Shown here: piece by piece, positions 21,901-34,078 of the stretch | Numbering within the stretch: position 1 is the stretch's first letter | Layout: each line of letters begins with the position of its first letter | Assembly (NCBI RefSeq): GCF_016808095.1 | Contig: NC_068971.1 | Location: 15,047,501-15,111,500, forward strand | Direction: 5' to 3' | From: Vigna angularis | Taxonomy: Eukaryota > Streptophyta > Magnoliopsida > Fabales > Fabaceae | Length of the DNA: 64,000 nt | Program-made: the position numbers and the translations under genes | Notes under the pieces: generated by a model | Databases searched by the model: none | The model's input: only the letters and a program-made list of their open reading frames with translations | What the model was told of the DNA's origin: nothing

Positions 21901-24900
21901 GAAAAACTAAACACTTGAATCACCTGACCCTTGAAAAAGTGATAGAGATATCAGCTTTCATCTATCCTACTGGTGGTAGAAAGTGCAGTAGGATACAATA
22001 ATACAACAAAAAAGAACATGGCGTGTATCAAAAACCTACAACCGTTTAAAAAAGGCAAGGAAACATCTCAATTTTAAAACTCAGCCCCGTACGTAATTTC
22101 CAACAGGAAAATATTATATTACCTTCTATTACCCATCCTTTCTGTAATTTCTGCATATACTGCATTGTTCATGCTATGGATTAAAAGGTTCAGGAAGACA
22201 GTTACTGAGTAAGAGGGCTGTTAAAGTATGTCCGCAAGGGCTCGCTATTGATTTTAAATCTTTTAACTAAGGAAAGATATCTGGCTTGGAAAAATTGAGA
22301 TGCCACAACCTAGTATGGAGAAAAGAGAATAAGAAATACCACGACTTTTTATGTGCTCTTGGATTGTGAATTCCTCCCTTCTTACCTCTCACTTTCCTTA
22401 AACAAAAAACAAAATTGGTTTCATTTTTCCTTTTTCCTACTTTATGCAATAAAAATCTCCATTCTTAATGCTCATATGAACTAAAAAAAATCTAGAAGCA
22501 AGAAACCCAACTCAACCCACACAAAAAGGATAGCATCGGATGAAGATCCTACATCAACTAGAGATATGACCAAATTATAATATATAAGTAGACGTAAACC
22601 TAAACTTATAAACCAGTTTTGTAAAGTTGACTAAATTTTACTTTCTTTAAAATGATACAAGATTCATTCAAAGTCTATCCTAGTCAAGTTTATTAAGTCT
22701 ATTGTGTCACGGTTATCAAATTCGCCCCCCACGCTTGAGATGTTCAATCCTCGATATAAATGAGTATAAATTTCATCTTTCAAGCCGGATTTGTGAAATT
22801 GGGTTAGTTTTAAATTTCACATTCTTAATAGCACTAACAGGATCATTTAACGTGCTAATAAATCTGTTCCACAGTACCTGGTTACTTTTCTAGTTTGGTG
22901 GATGACCAATGACGATGCGACAGTTTCCTCTATTTTAAATATGCTACAAGGTCACTAGTCATCATAACAAACTAATCTATTTAGCAACAACTTCCGTGCA
23001 GAAATATGTTCATGATTAAATTCAGTTTAAACTGAAAAAGAACTACAGAGACAGATATAGCTATATTTAGACATGAATCACCCTTGCTAATGACAGAGAG
23101 AACTACAAAATAACTACAAAATAACCAACAGAAAATAATTCCATTTAGTGAGAATTTTTTTAGAAAACAACTTACAAGGTTTGAAACATTATACTTGAGT
23201 TGATGTAAGGCTTATTCATACCTCAATAGAAGGAGTGATTGCCGGAAGCGTAAGATACTTTTCCCAGGGTCATTTTCCAACATTTTGTGTACAACAGCCA
23301 AAGAACCAATATCATCGACAGATGACCATCTGTCATACAATTGCATCCAGCAATCAGCCTGGCTCCACTGCTGAGCAACAGGGCGGAGGAGTTCTACCAA
23401 GTGACCACCATGCATATTCCCATAGAACACCATATAATTTGGATCCAGCGTCAAAATTGCCCTGACATCTCTGAGGGCTCCTTCATAATCCTTCATAGCA
23501 ATCAAAAACCAAGCTCTCAACTCAAGGCAGTCCGGAGAGACCTTGAAACCAATTATTTTATCAATTTCAGAAATGGCAGCTCCAATCTTATTCTCCTCTA
23601 GCAAAGAAACAGCCTTGTATTTGTATGGAAAAGAAAGAGTTGGATCCAATTCAGTTGCAGAGAGCAAGTCCAACATTTTCTCCTTCCCAGTGCAATACAA
23701 AGACCTCTCCTGATACATCCAACCAACTGGTTTGTAATTTTCTGTAAGGGAGTTTATCATCTCATATGCCGAAGACATGTGACCAAGCTTATACTTGGCC
23801 CTTGCAACGCCCACTAAAGAATAAATATGTCCTGCCTCAACAGCAGCCTCCAACCAACGTTGTGCATCTTTGTATTCCTTTCTCTCAAGCATAACAACTC
23901 CCAATTGGTGATAAGCAAGTTGTTTCTGCCAACCCTCCACCGCGCACTCTCCCAATCTTTCCAAGAGCATCACTGTCATGTTAGACCTCATTTCTTCCTC
24001 CATCGCAACCTGACTCAAAAAATAATACAGCACAAACGACACGTGCCCCACAAGGGCCAATCTATCCCTACCCTCAGGACTACAAAATAACTTCATAACA
24101 CTCCATCGCTGCAACGAACCAGGAAGCTCCCTCAGAAACACCTGCAAGCAAGCCGCCACAAGCAGATATGCAGTCTCCTCCAGTCCATACTCAATCAGCA
24201 ACACCGCGTCATCCATATCCAAAACCAGAGAAGCCAAATGCGTGTCACAAGCATGCTTCATCTCCTCACAACAAAACTTGTTCGCAAAAGAAAGCATCTC
24301 AAGAATAACATTAGGAGGGAACTCACTCAGCCTCTTAGTTCTACTAAAAACCTCAACAGCCATCATTGCCTCAACAGAAACACAATTCATAGAGAAATTT
24401 ATCTTCTCCCTTCTACACTCAAGAAATCCACCACACAACATTGTCTCAAACGGCCTTGAAAGTGCAGCCATAGAGTACCTCCTACAACTAATTTCACTAT
24501 CACCAATGCAGAAAAACACATCATCATCTTCAGCATCACGATCACCAATACCATCAACATATTCACTCGAAGTGGAACATTCTCGTTCGCATTCCTGACT
24601 ACGAACAACACAATCACTAACTATCTCCCTACGAAAACACGTACAACGATCAAACACCGATTCATGATCATACCCGGGGACCAAACTAGCCTTAGGACAC
24701 TCAAGGTTTCTTCCACAGCAATCCATCGAATTCGATCCAACAAGCTCATCCTCTCTCCGCTCATACCTCAGCCACGAAGCCAACACAACCTTCGCGTGCA
24801 CCTCCGCCGCGTGCCTCCGAGCCTCACGGAGCCCCCGGCGGAACAGCTTCGGATCCGGCAGGCCACGCAACACCGCGCATTGCTCCAAATACACCTCGGA

Positions 24901-25314
24901 TTTTTCGAGCGCCACGCAACTCTCAGCCCTTCGATGTACGCGGGCGAGGGTTTCCACAAAGTCCAAGGGCCTCAAGGAAGGCTCAATCGAAGGTTCCAGA
25001 AGCTCCGAAGCTGGAAGCCCGCACGGGAGAAGAGTCTCCGAAACGGCGTCGTGTCTGGAAGCTGTGGTCGAAACCGATTTGGTTCGACCGGGCGGGGTTT
25101 TGGAATGGTCGAACGAAGTATGCAGCAGTTTATCAGCAGCACTGACTGAGCTCCGATCGGCAGCAGCGGCGGCGGAGGGTTTGAGCGCGTGGACCTGCGT
25201 GCCCTTACAAGCGTCCATGATTTTCATGCTACGAATGGAGTTGAAGATGTTCTGCTGCATCTTCCGTTTTTCAACGGTGGAGCTTTCGGAGTCGAGAACA
25301 ATTGAAGCTGTCAA
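18959..25314 (-). CDS. ETO1: ETO1, BTB/TPR adaptor controlling ethylene synthesis
   Basis: Substrate adaptor of a CUL3 ubiquitin ligase that binds type-2 ACC synthases and sends them for degradation, so restraining ethylene (known for Arabidopsis ETO1). Four exons, all with GT..AG borders: 25314-23222, 21726-21435, 21337-21028 and 19188-18959. They join to 2,925 nt, 974 codons plus TGA, with no frame break. The BTB domain is at about 262-365 ([15 protein letters not shown] to CDTHLA). TPR-type helices fill the C-terminal half, including [20 protein letters not shown] and [20 protein letters not shown]. The N-terminus [20 protein letters not shown] and the [18 protein letters not shown] segment fit ETO1 rather than the EOL paralogues. 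The first ATG adds 18 residues; Met19 (base 25260, MQQNIF) matches the usual ETO1 start and is the likelier initiator. Intron 1 (1,495 bp) and intron 3 (1,839 bp) are swollen by repeats; intron 2 is 97 bp. Confidence 0.95.
19373..20164. repeat. Three tandem copies of a 264-bp unit in ETO1 intron 3
   Basis: Unit starts can be matched at CATAAATAAAAGGAGCCTCT at 19377, 19641 and 19904, spacings of 264 and 263 bp. Each unit runs through GGTTGCTGGTGTCAAGATAA and AGGCAATGCCTAAAGCTC to TATTTCCCATAAC. The copies differ at only a few percent of sites, so the triplication is fairly recent. The unit is noncoding and does not touch the splice sites. Confidence 0.92.
20440..20927 (-). mobile_element. Copia remnant (RNase H end, polypurine tract, LTR start) in ETO1 intron 3
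   Basis: On the minus strand, frames at 20715-20927 contain the copia RNase H signature [17 protein letters not shown], present twice because a 135-bp piece is duplicated (GCTGATAAATCCACTAAAGA at 20661 and 20796). Next come the typical pol end CCAAGCTTGGTGCATACA and the polypurine tract GAGAGGGAG followed by an LTR-like stretch (about 20440-20560). The element is dead and truncated. Confidence 0.7.
22531..22830 (+). mobile_element. Old, degenerate TRIM in ETO1 intron 1
   Basis: Its parts align in order with the complete copy at 54481: CTACATCAACTAGAGATATG (LTR), AATTATAATATATAAGTAG, a decayed primer site TGATACAAGATTCATT near 22652, GTCTATCCTAG, ACGCTTGAGATGTTC, then a second LTR end AAGCCGGATTTGTGAAAT to CATTCTTAATA. 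Substitutions are scattered throughout, so it is much older than the copies at 54-58 kb. Confidence 0.75.
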
Positions 25315-28300
25315 GAGAACAAAATCGGGTTCGCGAATATTTATTTATTTAAATTTAAAACAAAAATAAAAATAATAAATGGAGGGTTCTCTCTATTTTT
25401 TTGGGCACAGAGATTCCAGGGTTTGTTCCTCTGTGCTTTATTTTTTCTCATAATTTTTTTTTTGAAAAATAAAAGGTGATAAGGGTGGTGGTGTGTAACA
25501 AGGCGTTGATGCTGACGTGGAGGTGGCCGTTGAAACGGCCACTTCCGTTCTCTGCTTTGTGTCTATCTCGTGTTCTTCTCCGAATGAGAATCTCTCCCAC
25601 CTTTTATGAGGATATAGCTCCCAAGGGCACGTTGGATGTCATGTATTTCGTATATGGTATGATATACTTTAGTTTTCGTATATGGTATCGTATACAGTAG
25701 GGAAAAACATCATTCCTTTCAAAAAGTAAAGGTTTTCATATTACATAAATCAAAATATATATAAAATATCAAGTAAATGTTTGGATTTATTTAGCCCATA
25801 TATATCATATATCTCTTTAATTAATATATAGCTATAGTTTTCCATTTTCTCCTATAATATAAATGGATCTTGGCACCTTTTAAAATTTCATACTAAAATT
25901 ATTGAAATGTGAATTTTCTAACTTTTATTACAGTGACGTCAAATTTGGTTTGAGAAGTGTCAGTTTTGAAAACCAGTAATTGCGTTGGTGGGTAGTAGTA
26001 GCGGTATAACAATTTGGTTAAAAAATACGTGTGTACAATAAAAATATATAGTTTTTTAGCCTTTTTCTTCTGAATTACTGTTTTAGTTTGAATATTGCGC
26101 CGAATAGGTATCTATTTTTGTACAAGCAAATTCACGTTATGTTTTACTTATATTTTAAGATAATTAAAGTAATAATATGTTAGTATGTTATTTCTAAAAA
26201 ATTAAGGGAGCGTATTTTAGAAAATTTTATAAATTTATTGAAATTAAAGGTTGTGATAAATAAATATATTTAAATATATTAATTATAGTTTACATTTACA
26301 GTGAATAATTTAATTATGACCTAAATTCAGTTTTTAATAATGGATAATTTTTAGATTGAAGGGATAATAAAATATACATATAAACAAAGACAAAAATATA
26401 ATAACTTAATCGTTGAAAAATAAATTGTTGATTAAATGTATGAAATATATATGAAATAATGTTAACATCGTCTTAGTTGATTTTTAACAGATATTTAAAA
26501 TATTTTTATAAGTTTCAATATGTTAACTTAATAATGAAATGAATTTTCCGTTTAAAGTTCCGACACATGTAAAATTCCCGATTTCTTCTTAAAAAGCTAT
26601 TTTGTGGAATAAAATTTATTAAATTTCTTTCCATAAGTTTTGTACGTGTTCTTATTTAAAATTATGATATTTATTCTCTAAAGTATTGGTTTTTTTTTCA
26701 AATTCTTAAAATTAAAAATGATATTTATGTTTTAAATTTAGCTTTAAAATTATAAATAAGAATTAAGTCATAAAAGAGAATCTTAGTTTAATTCTTCATT
26801 TTTATGATTTAAAGAGTTGTATGCGTAAATTTTTAAATTATTTTCACATGATGTGAATATGTTCATAAATGTTGAGTCAAAAACTATCGACTTGGTGATT
26901 ATTGAATGGTATATATAAGGAAAGGTAATTTGTATGTGTATATCATTTTTTCAAAATTTAGCGAAACCTTTTTTCAAAATAGCATAATTTCCAATAAAAT
27001 TTTACAAAGTTATTAAATATTTGAATAATTTTAATAAATATATTGAGTTAATTATATAACATATGAAATGATATTACCTTGAGTTTTCATGCCGTTATTA
27101 ATAAAATAACATTGTACAATTATATTTACTTTATAAATAATATAGTTGAATATATTAAAAATAATTATTGAATGAAAAAGTGTTTGAAAGTGTGATGGGA
27201 TAATTTATAATAGTAGAAAATATTTAATTTGATGTGGGGCTATAGGAAGAAGACCTTTGATTTTTTTTGTTAATGAAGAAAATGAAGTGTTCATTCACTA
27301 AACGTGTATTTGTGTGTCCTTTCCCCGTACTATCTTCTTCGGAATAGTAAACCAAAGAAATAAAAGTTTGGTATGTCGTCCTCTTCTTGCTGTCTGTTGT
27401 TTGTGTAAACAAATAATTCTTAGGAGGGGCCAATTAATGGATCAACAATAAATCCTTTGCCATGCCATCCCTCCACGTGTTACACTCTACTATAATAATT
27501 ATATATCCACCAAGAGTTAAATAAAATTATCAAAACTAAAAATCATTTTTTTATTTATATTTTTTTATAAATGATTTACTTTCAAACCTATTTCCAAATA
27601 ATGTCATCACTTGTCGTGTGTGAATTTTAAGAAATATCATTTTTAATGAATAAAAATTATTTTTTAATAAATAAATTATAAAACACTTTTTATAAGAACT
27701 TCATCTCTTAAATAAATTCATTTTCTATATTTCTTTCAAAAATTTAAGAGGCTGAGTTTTTTTTTTCTGTTGACAGATTTCACTTTTTTTACAATTGATT
27801 CGTTTTTTTATGGGATTGAGAATTTAAAATTAATGTTAGTTTTATTAAGGAGGACTTGTTGGTTATTGGGTGAGTGATGCTGAGTGTTTATTTATAATAT
27901 ACCAATGAGTTATTGAAGTTTATTTAGAGTTGGTTTTGCTTGTAAACATGTTTCCTCTAGATAATGAAAGTTGATTAATTACATATGTTTATATATTTAT
28001 ATTTGTATTGAATCAAATAGGTAAGCGTAATATTGTTCTTGAAGTAATGTTATTGTTAGAATCGGATTATATACATATTTTTTAATTGCGAAGAAATTGA
28101 AATATTAATATGGAGTTTAGGAAGAATTATAATTGTTAAGAGTGTAACTGAGGTTATATACAATTAAAATGAGATATAAGATGATAGGTATTGCAAAGTT
28201 TATAAAAAGTTATGACTTTTGACATATATCTTTTAAGTGATAGGTTATCACTTAAGTATTGAGTAATGATTATATTGAGTAATGATTATTTGGAGAATAG

Positions 28301-29534
28301 ATGTAACATAACATATTATTTTTCTATAGAATATTTAATCCTTAAGCAACAAGTGATTCCTTAATGGGAAGGTCTAATGAAACGGTATTTATGGAGTTTA
28401 TTAGACTATGCAAACATATATCATCATGCAAGTGATAAGGTGATCACTCAAGAATTAAGAAAACATGTTTAATATTTTTAGAACTTCCTAATTTATACAA
28501 AAAGTTTCTCACACAAACGTTGATATAATACTTTAATGATGATCACTTAATTAATAAGTGAATGTTTGAACTAGAGATAAGTTAAATTGATTCTCTCTCG
28601 TATGAAACTAGCGTTGTTAAAGTGATATGAGGTATTGGAGTAAAAAAAATTTAAAAACATTTCTCAACATTTGATGTGTTGTAGTGGATAGATGAAATGC
28701 ACATGTAATATATATATAAATAAATAAATAAAATGCATGTACCTATAATAGGTATATTATATGTGAATAATTATATAATACTATATTTAATTATTATTTT
28801 GGTTTTTATATTTTGAATCCATTATTTGTTTTTGGTTTCATAAAATTAACACATGAAACTTGATTAAAATAAATAAATAAATAAATAGTGAACCAAAATA
28901 AATCAAAATCTCAAAATAATTAAACCTATAATACTATGGCGTATAATAACCATGTATGTTGATATCTAATGTGTTATTATAATATTTTTATGGGTATGTG
29001 ATGAGAAATACTTAAAATGATACTTTTTACTATCAAGCACAAAATTCGTTACAAAATGAAGATATCCTAATTTTACACATATAAATTAAGTCATCAAGTG
29101 TTGAAAAATGAAAAAAAAAATTACACATTAGGATCTTAAAAAGTAAGTGTACATTTTTTTTAATATTATATTTTGATAAATCAGATTCTACATATCTAGT
29201 AAGACATATTTAATAAAAATACTTTAGAAAGTAACTAATGTGATAAATTACTTTCAATAATAAAAGTGAAAATTCAATATAAATTCATGTGTAATTTATT
29301 ATGGTGTCATCAATGTTATCTAAAGTGTGAATGTAATATGTGATTAATATATATTATATAATATATCATTAATATTTTAAATTATTAATTTAATTTTGTG
29401 AATGATGTAAACTCTTATAATTATACTGAGACGAAAATAAATAATACTACATATACAAAGAGACTATTTAAAGTTAAAAAAATATCCAACTTTTTATATA
29501 TTTGTTTATAATCTTTTCAAGAAAAGCTTAACAT

Positions 29535-29599
<65 letters not shown>

Positions 29600-30031
29600 A
29601 TCTCACATAATTTATTTTAAGTATTGAGAAGTTTCTTTAAGAACATGTTTCTAAAATACTTTAAAAAAAACGAAAAAACAATTATCATGCAATTATACAT
29701 CACTTAAAAAATAAAAAATTAGATAAAGAAATTCATTTTACTTTTTTTCTTTTAAAAGTTCTTATATAAAATTTGTTCAAACATATTTCTAAAGTTTATA
29801 AAACTAAGTTAATCTTAAATTTAAATTATAAATAATAATAATCATTGTTACCTCATCAAAGAATTAATTATCTAGTTAAATGTTGACTACATTTATGAAT
29901 TTAATCAAATAAATTTTATACTCAACATAATTTTTTCTCTTAATGAAACATATACGTTAAGAATTAGTTTATTCCTATAAAATTTATATTTGAAATGTGT
30001 TTTCCCAAATATGAAATATGAAAGAGATAGG
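25315..30031. other. ETO1 promoter side, then AT-rich intergenic DNA
   Basis: Bases 25315-25700 should carry the ETO1 5'UTR and promoter; no convincing core element stands out. The rest is AT-rich with no gene. An isolated G-box core CACGTG lies at about 27474. Bases 28220-28580 repeat GTGAT/ATCAC words without clear element borders. The (AT)n tract at 29541-29597 is listed separately. Confidence 0.5.
29541..29597. repeat. (AT)n microsatellite
   Basis: An uninterrupted dinucleotide run of about 57 bases in AT-rich intergenic sequence. Confidence 0.97.
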
Positions 30032-30036
30032 TTAAA

Positions 30037-31740
30037 TGTAAAAGTATAGAAAATTGATATTTTAAAATTGATATTGTCTTTGAAATAGTAATTTTTGGTT
30101 AACGAGTTTTATTATTTAAAAACACACAATTTTTCTAAAACCATTTTTTATAGCTTTTTTAATTCTCTTTAGGTTTTCTTATTCCGTACTTCTTTGTTTG
30201 AAGATCAAAGATTGTTAGTGTGATCCTCATTGTGAGTTCTCCATTTCTATCTAATTAGATTCTCTTTTAAATTAAGGTGGTTTTTTTTTCCTTTCTTGGT
30301 CTGTTGGCTCTTCCTTTTGCATGTGAGTCCCTTTTTACTTGCATGTGGCATCCAAGTATTTTATAAGATTCTCTTATGATCAATGATCTTAATGGTGTAC
30401 CTTGATCGTATTTGTGTTGTTTCTAGGTATAGATAGATCATCTAACTAGCTTGAAGGGGATTTGGTACTCTTTGAGTTGTCTCACATATAAGGGAATTTA
30501 ATTACACTATTTTTGAGTTTCATATATGTTTAAATTGTTGATTGTATGATTGTAGTGTGAATTGCTTGAATAATTGAATTGTGTGATGAATATGACTTGT
30601 TTAATTGAGATTAGGTTTCTAAATTGCTTAATTTAAGTTATATGATGAAATTTGGAATATTGTATGATTGGTATTGTAGTTGCGATGATTGGAATGTTGT
30701 GTAATTTTGGTGTGTTTTGAACTTTGTATGTGGTAGTGGCTAAATTGGTAGGACTGGAATAGCATAAATGTGCAAAATTATGCAAACCTGCTAGACGAGA
30801 AATTGTGTTGCTAAGCGAATTATGAGTGATTTAATCTTTATAAGTTTTGGTGTTTATGTCATTGGGTGAGACATTTAGTCAATGGACGAGTAGACCTTTA
30901 GGCCCTGCCCTACTCGTTGAGTGAGATTAGCAAGAAGGTTCAATCTTCCGTGTTCATTGTTTTGTACGTATAATGTGATCTTAAAAGTTGTTAAAGAAGT
31001 TATTTGTATAAAAATGGTTGGTACTAATCTTTGGAAGATTAGGATTTGGTTTCATTAGTGTGTGCATTGATATAAGGATTCAGAGAATTGTGAGGTATGT
31101 GGTGAGAGGAGTATCATGTCTTAATCCAGAGACTTTTTCTTAACCAAATATGTAACGGACTAACCTTGTGTGTGGTAGAGTGAAATCCATTAGGAATGAC
31201 TTTGTAGAGCAATAAAGGTCACTACAAGTGCAAAACTTGTCAAAGTCTGATGTCAATGCATTTAACCAAATAATTGAGTCTTATATAAGTCTTTGTATGT
31301 GATATACATATCTTTATCAATGATTTGTATGATTGACTAAGTATGTGATGTTAATTTTATTTTCATTATTTAATAATTCTTTTGCACATTGGTTTACCCT
31401 TTTTCTATGTTGTTTTGTCTTATGATGTTTTTCTTCGTTTACGATGATCATCTAAATTGGTTTGAGTTCATGAGAAAATAAACGTTGAAAGAGGAGAAAA
31501 ATGCACTATTTAATTTTTATGTCTAATCTAGTTGTACAGAAAACCTTTTTAAAAAACTTTGATCTTATCTTAGTTTTAGTTTCTTTATTTTGTATAAAAC
31601 TATTATATATGTTTTTTTACTATTATTATAATTTGGATGGTTTTAATAACATTTTCTCTATGTGTAAATTATCTATTTGTGATTATTGTTCATATAATGC
31701 TTATTTTAATAATATTAAACTATTAAAATAAAATGTTACA
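30037..31740 (+). mobile_element. Solo-LTR-like repeat, family A-G, copy F
   Basis: It opens TGTAAAAGTATAG and closes TAAAATAAAATGTTACA, between TTAAA repeats at 30032-30036 and 31741-31745 (1,704 bp). The layout parallels copy D: leader, GATCAATGATCTTAATGGTG near 30390, a GC-richer island (30780-30960, with GTTGCTAAGCGAATT and CTCGTTGAGTGAG), a decayed core near 31060-31300 and ATGATCATC near 31444. It is strongly diverged from A-C and has no acidic frame. TTAAA in AT-rich DNA is weak evidence alone, but it adjoins TG and CA ends. Confidence 0.6.
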
Positions 31741-31745
31741 TTAAA

Positions 31746-32947
31746 AAAAGTTATATATAATGATAATAATAATAATAATATAGTTGCATAATAAATTTTA
31801 TCTTATAATGTTTTTTCTTAATCAAACTCTTTCCCTCTTACTTTTTGGACAAGAGAAGAGAAAATAAATGATAATATGAGACATGGCATGAATAAAAGTG
31901 CATGTGATAAAAGTATATAGCAAAAATTATTTGTGTGATCTATTAGTGAGAGTCAAAGTCGACCATTTTGATTTTTGTTTTCTTAACTTTTCCTTTCTAA
32001 CATCAATTAATATTCACCTACTCATCCATTTTAAAAATAACACAATAACACATTTTAAATGAAGTAATGATACATCTTTATTCAACACTTTAATTTTTAG
32101 TAGATGAAAAATCAGTAGAATAAAGTGATAGATTTTCACTTAAAGATTCAAAATGAACATCATCATAGACAACATAATTGACTTTTTAATAACTATTTTA
32201 AAAAAATATTCCTATCCTTGTTAAAGAATTCAAGATACTCTTCTAATTAAAATTTACAATAGAAATACATTAGAAATTATAACAAGAATGAATTAATGAT
32301 ACTTTTAATTACAAAGTATTTTAAATTTCGTAAATGTGTCTTAAGGACTCTTGTTACTTGTCTTAAAAAAAGTAAAAAGAAATTAATTAAATTAATTCAT
32401 CACATTCTATTTTTTTTTCGATGAAATTTATCTAAATAAAACTTAACAATTAGTTTTATTATTTAGATTATGATTTTTTAATACTTGACGATCATTTTTC
32501 ATCCGTAAATGATAATAAAAATTTAAGTCCATCACAACTTCATATATAATAGAAAATAAAAAAATAATCTTAACTAAATAATTAGTTTAATACAAAATAT
32601 CTCAAAAAATAATTAATATTAATTGAAACACCTACAAATATAAATAACTAATATAATTACTATGTATGATAAGGTTTATAATTTTTAATAGTTATTTTAA
32701 TCATATTTAAAATAATTTATTATTTCACTAACTGTTAATTTTTCTATGCAAAAAAAAAAACGAAACAAATAGTTTTGTTTAACTCATTTGTTGAGAAAAT
32801 TTGATAAAAAATCATAAAAAAGTAATATTAAAATGATATATATTTTTTATCACAAAATAAATTTTAATTTATTAAAAACTCGTTTTGACTTACTATTAAA
32901 CTAGTTCTTATTTATGAAATTTGCACTTTTAACTTTTGTTTTTATTG

Positions 32948-32952
<5 letters not shown>
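31746..32952. other. AT-rich intergenic, no gene seen
   Basis: A small (ATA)n run lies near 31760-31780. Otherwise this is plain AT-rich DNA without open frames or recognisable transposon ends. Confidence 0.6.

Positions 32953-32980
<28 letters not shown>
32953..32980. repeat. (AT)n microsatellite left of the Mutator-like element
   Basis: About 28 bases of AT dinucleotides directly abutting the element's left terminal repeat. Confidence 0.95.
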
Positions 32981-32982
<2 letters not shown>

Positions 32983-33986
32983 GTTTGCTAACGCGCGCCT
33001 GTTATTTTAGTAATGTGTACCGGGTTTTAGTAGACAAAAATACCCTTATATATCATGGATTCTAAGTTTTAAGGTTAAGGGTATTTTAATCATTTTCATT
33101 CTTACAACTAAAAAAAATAGAAACCCCAAACCCTTGCTCACCTCCCTCATTCCTATCAACTCTTTCTCTTTCATCTCTCACAAAAATCAGAAACACTAAC
33201 CGTTAAACAATCTTACAAAAAATGATTTTATAATGAGTTTTCATTTTATAATTTTTGTCTTATATAATTTTATCCAATTTTCACAAGAAGGAATTGGTAA
33301 TTGACCTAGAAAAAAAATCAGAAATACTCGTTGTTAAACAATTTCTTACATAAAATGATTTTATAATGAGTTTTCATTTTATAATTTTTGTCTTATCTAA
33401 TTTTATCTAATTTTCACAAGCATAATGACATCAAAGGAATTGGTAATTGGCTGGAAAAAAATCAGAAACACTCGTTGTTAAACAATTTCTTACAAAAAAT
33501 GATTTTGTAATGAGTTTTCATTTTATAATTTTTGTCGTATATAATTTTATCTAATTTTCACAAGCATAATGACATCAGAAGGAATTGGTAATTGGCCTAG
33601 AAGGTTTTTTTAGAGATGATGATTCAACATATGCAGATGATGAAATTAGAAAGGTTAGTGAATGAATCTTTGCATGAAAGTGAATATGTCAATGACTCAA
33701 CAAGGCAAATTGTTTAACGCCAAATGTTTCTGAATTTTTCAATTGAGGCTAGATGATAGAGAAAAGGTTGGAGTTAGAGATGAAAAAGAAAGGGTTGAGA
33801 GGAATGAAAGAGGTAAGTAAGAGTTTGGGGTTTGTTTTTTTTTTTTTTTTTTTTTTAGTTTTGAGAATAAAAATTATTAAAATACCCTTAATCTTAAAAC
33901 TTAGAATCCATTATATATAAGAGTATTTTTGTCTACTAAAATCCGGTACACATTACTAAAATTTATCAACTGAACGCATTAACAAA

Positions 33987-33989
<3 letters not shown>
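32981..33989 (+). mobile_element. Non-autonomous Mutator-like element with long terminal inverted repeats
   Basis: The left end GGGTTTGCTAACGCG and the right end (read inverted) AGGTTTGTTAATGCG begin terminal inverted repeats that stay alignable for about 200 bp. They include GTAATGTGTACCGG and TTAAGGGTATTTTAAT. Long TIRs beginning GGGTTT point to the Mutator superfamily. The interior is noncoding and contains a tandem array. The insertion lies inside an (AT)n tract, so the expected 9-bp target duplication cannot be told from the repeat. Confidence 0.7.
33185..33605. repeat. Tandem array inside the Mutator-like element
   Basis: Three imperfect units start with AATCAGAAAYACTCGTTGTT at 33185, 33316 and 33460 (periods 131 and 144 bp), each running through AATGATTTTATAATGAGTTT and AATTTTCACAAG. 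A fourth partial unit ends near GGAATTGGTAATTGGCC at 33600. Confidence 0.88.

Positions 33990-34073
<84 letters not shown>
33990..34073. repeat. (AT)n microsatellite right of the Mutator-like element
   Basis: About 84 bases of TA dinucleotides. It is presumably the other half of the tract into which the element inserted. Confidence 0.95.

Positions 34074-34078
<5 letters not shown>

Noticed and set aside
24664..25149. 161-codon plus-strand frame
   Set aside because: It is antisense to the conserved ETO1 exon 1.
33185..33605. Regular spaced repeats considered as a CRISPR-like array
   Set aside because: The units are 131-144 bp direct repeats without unique spacers, inside a plant transposon.
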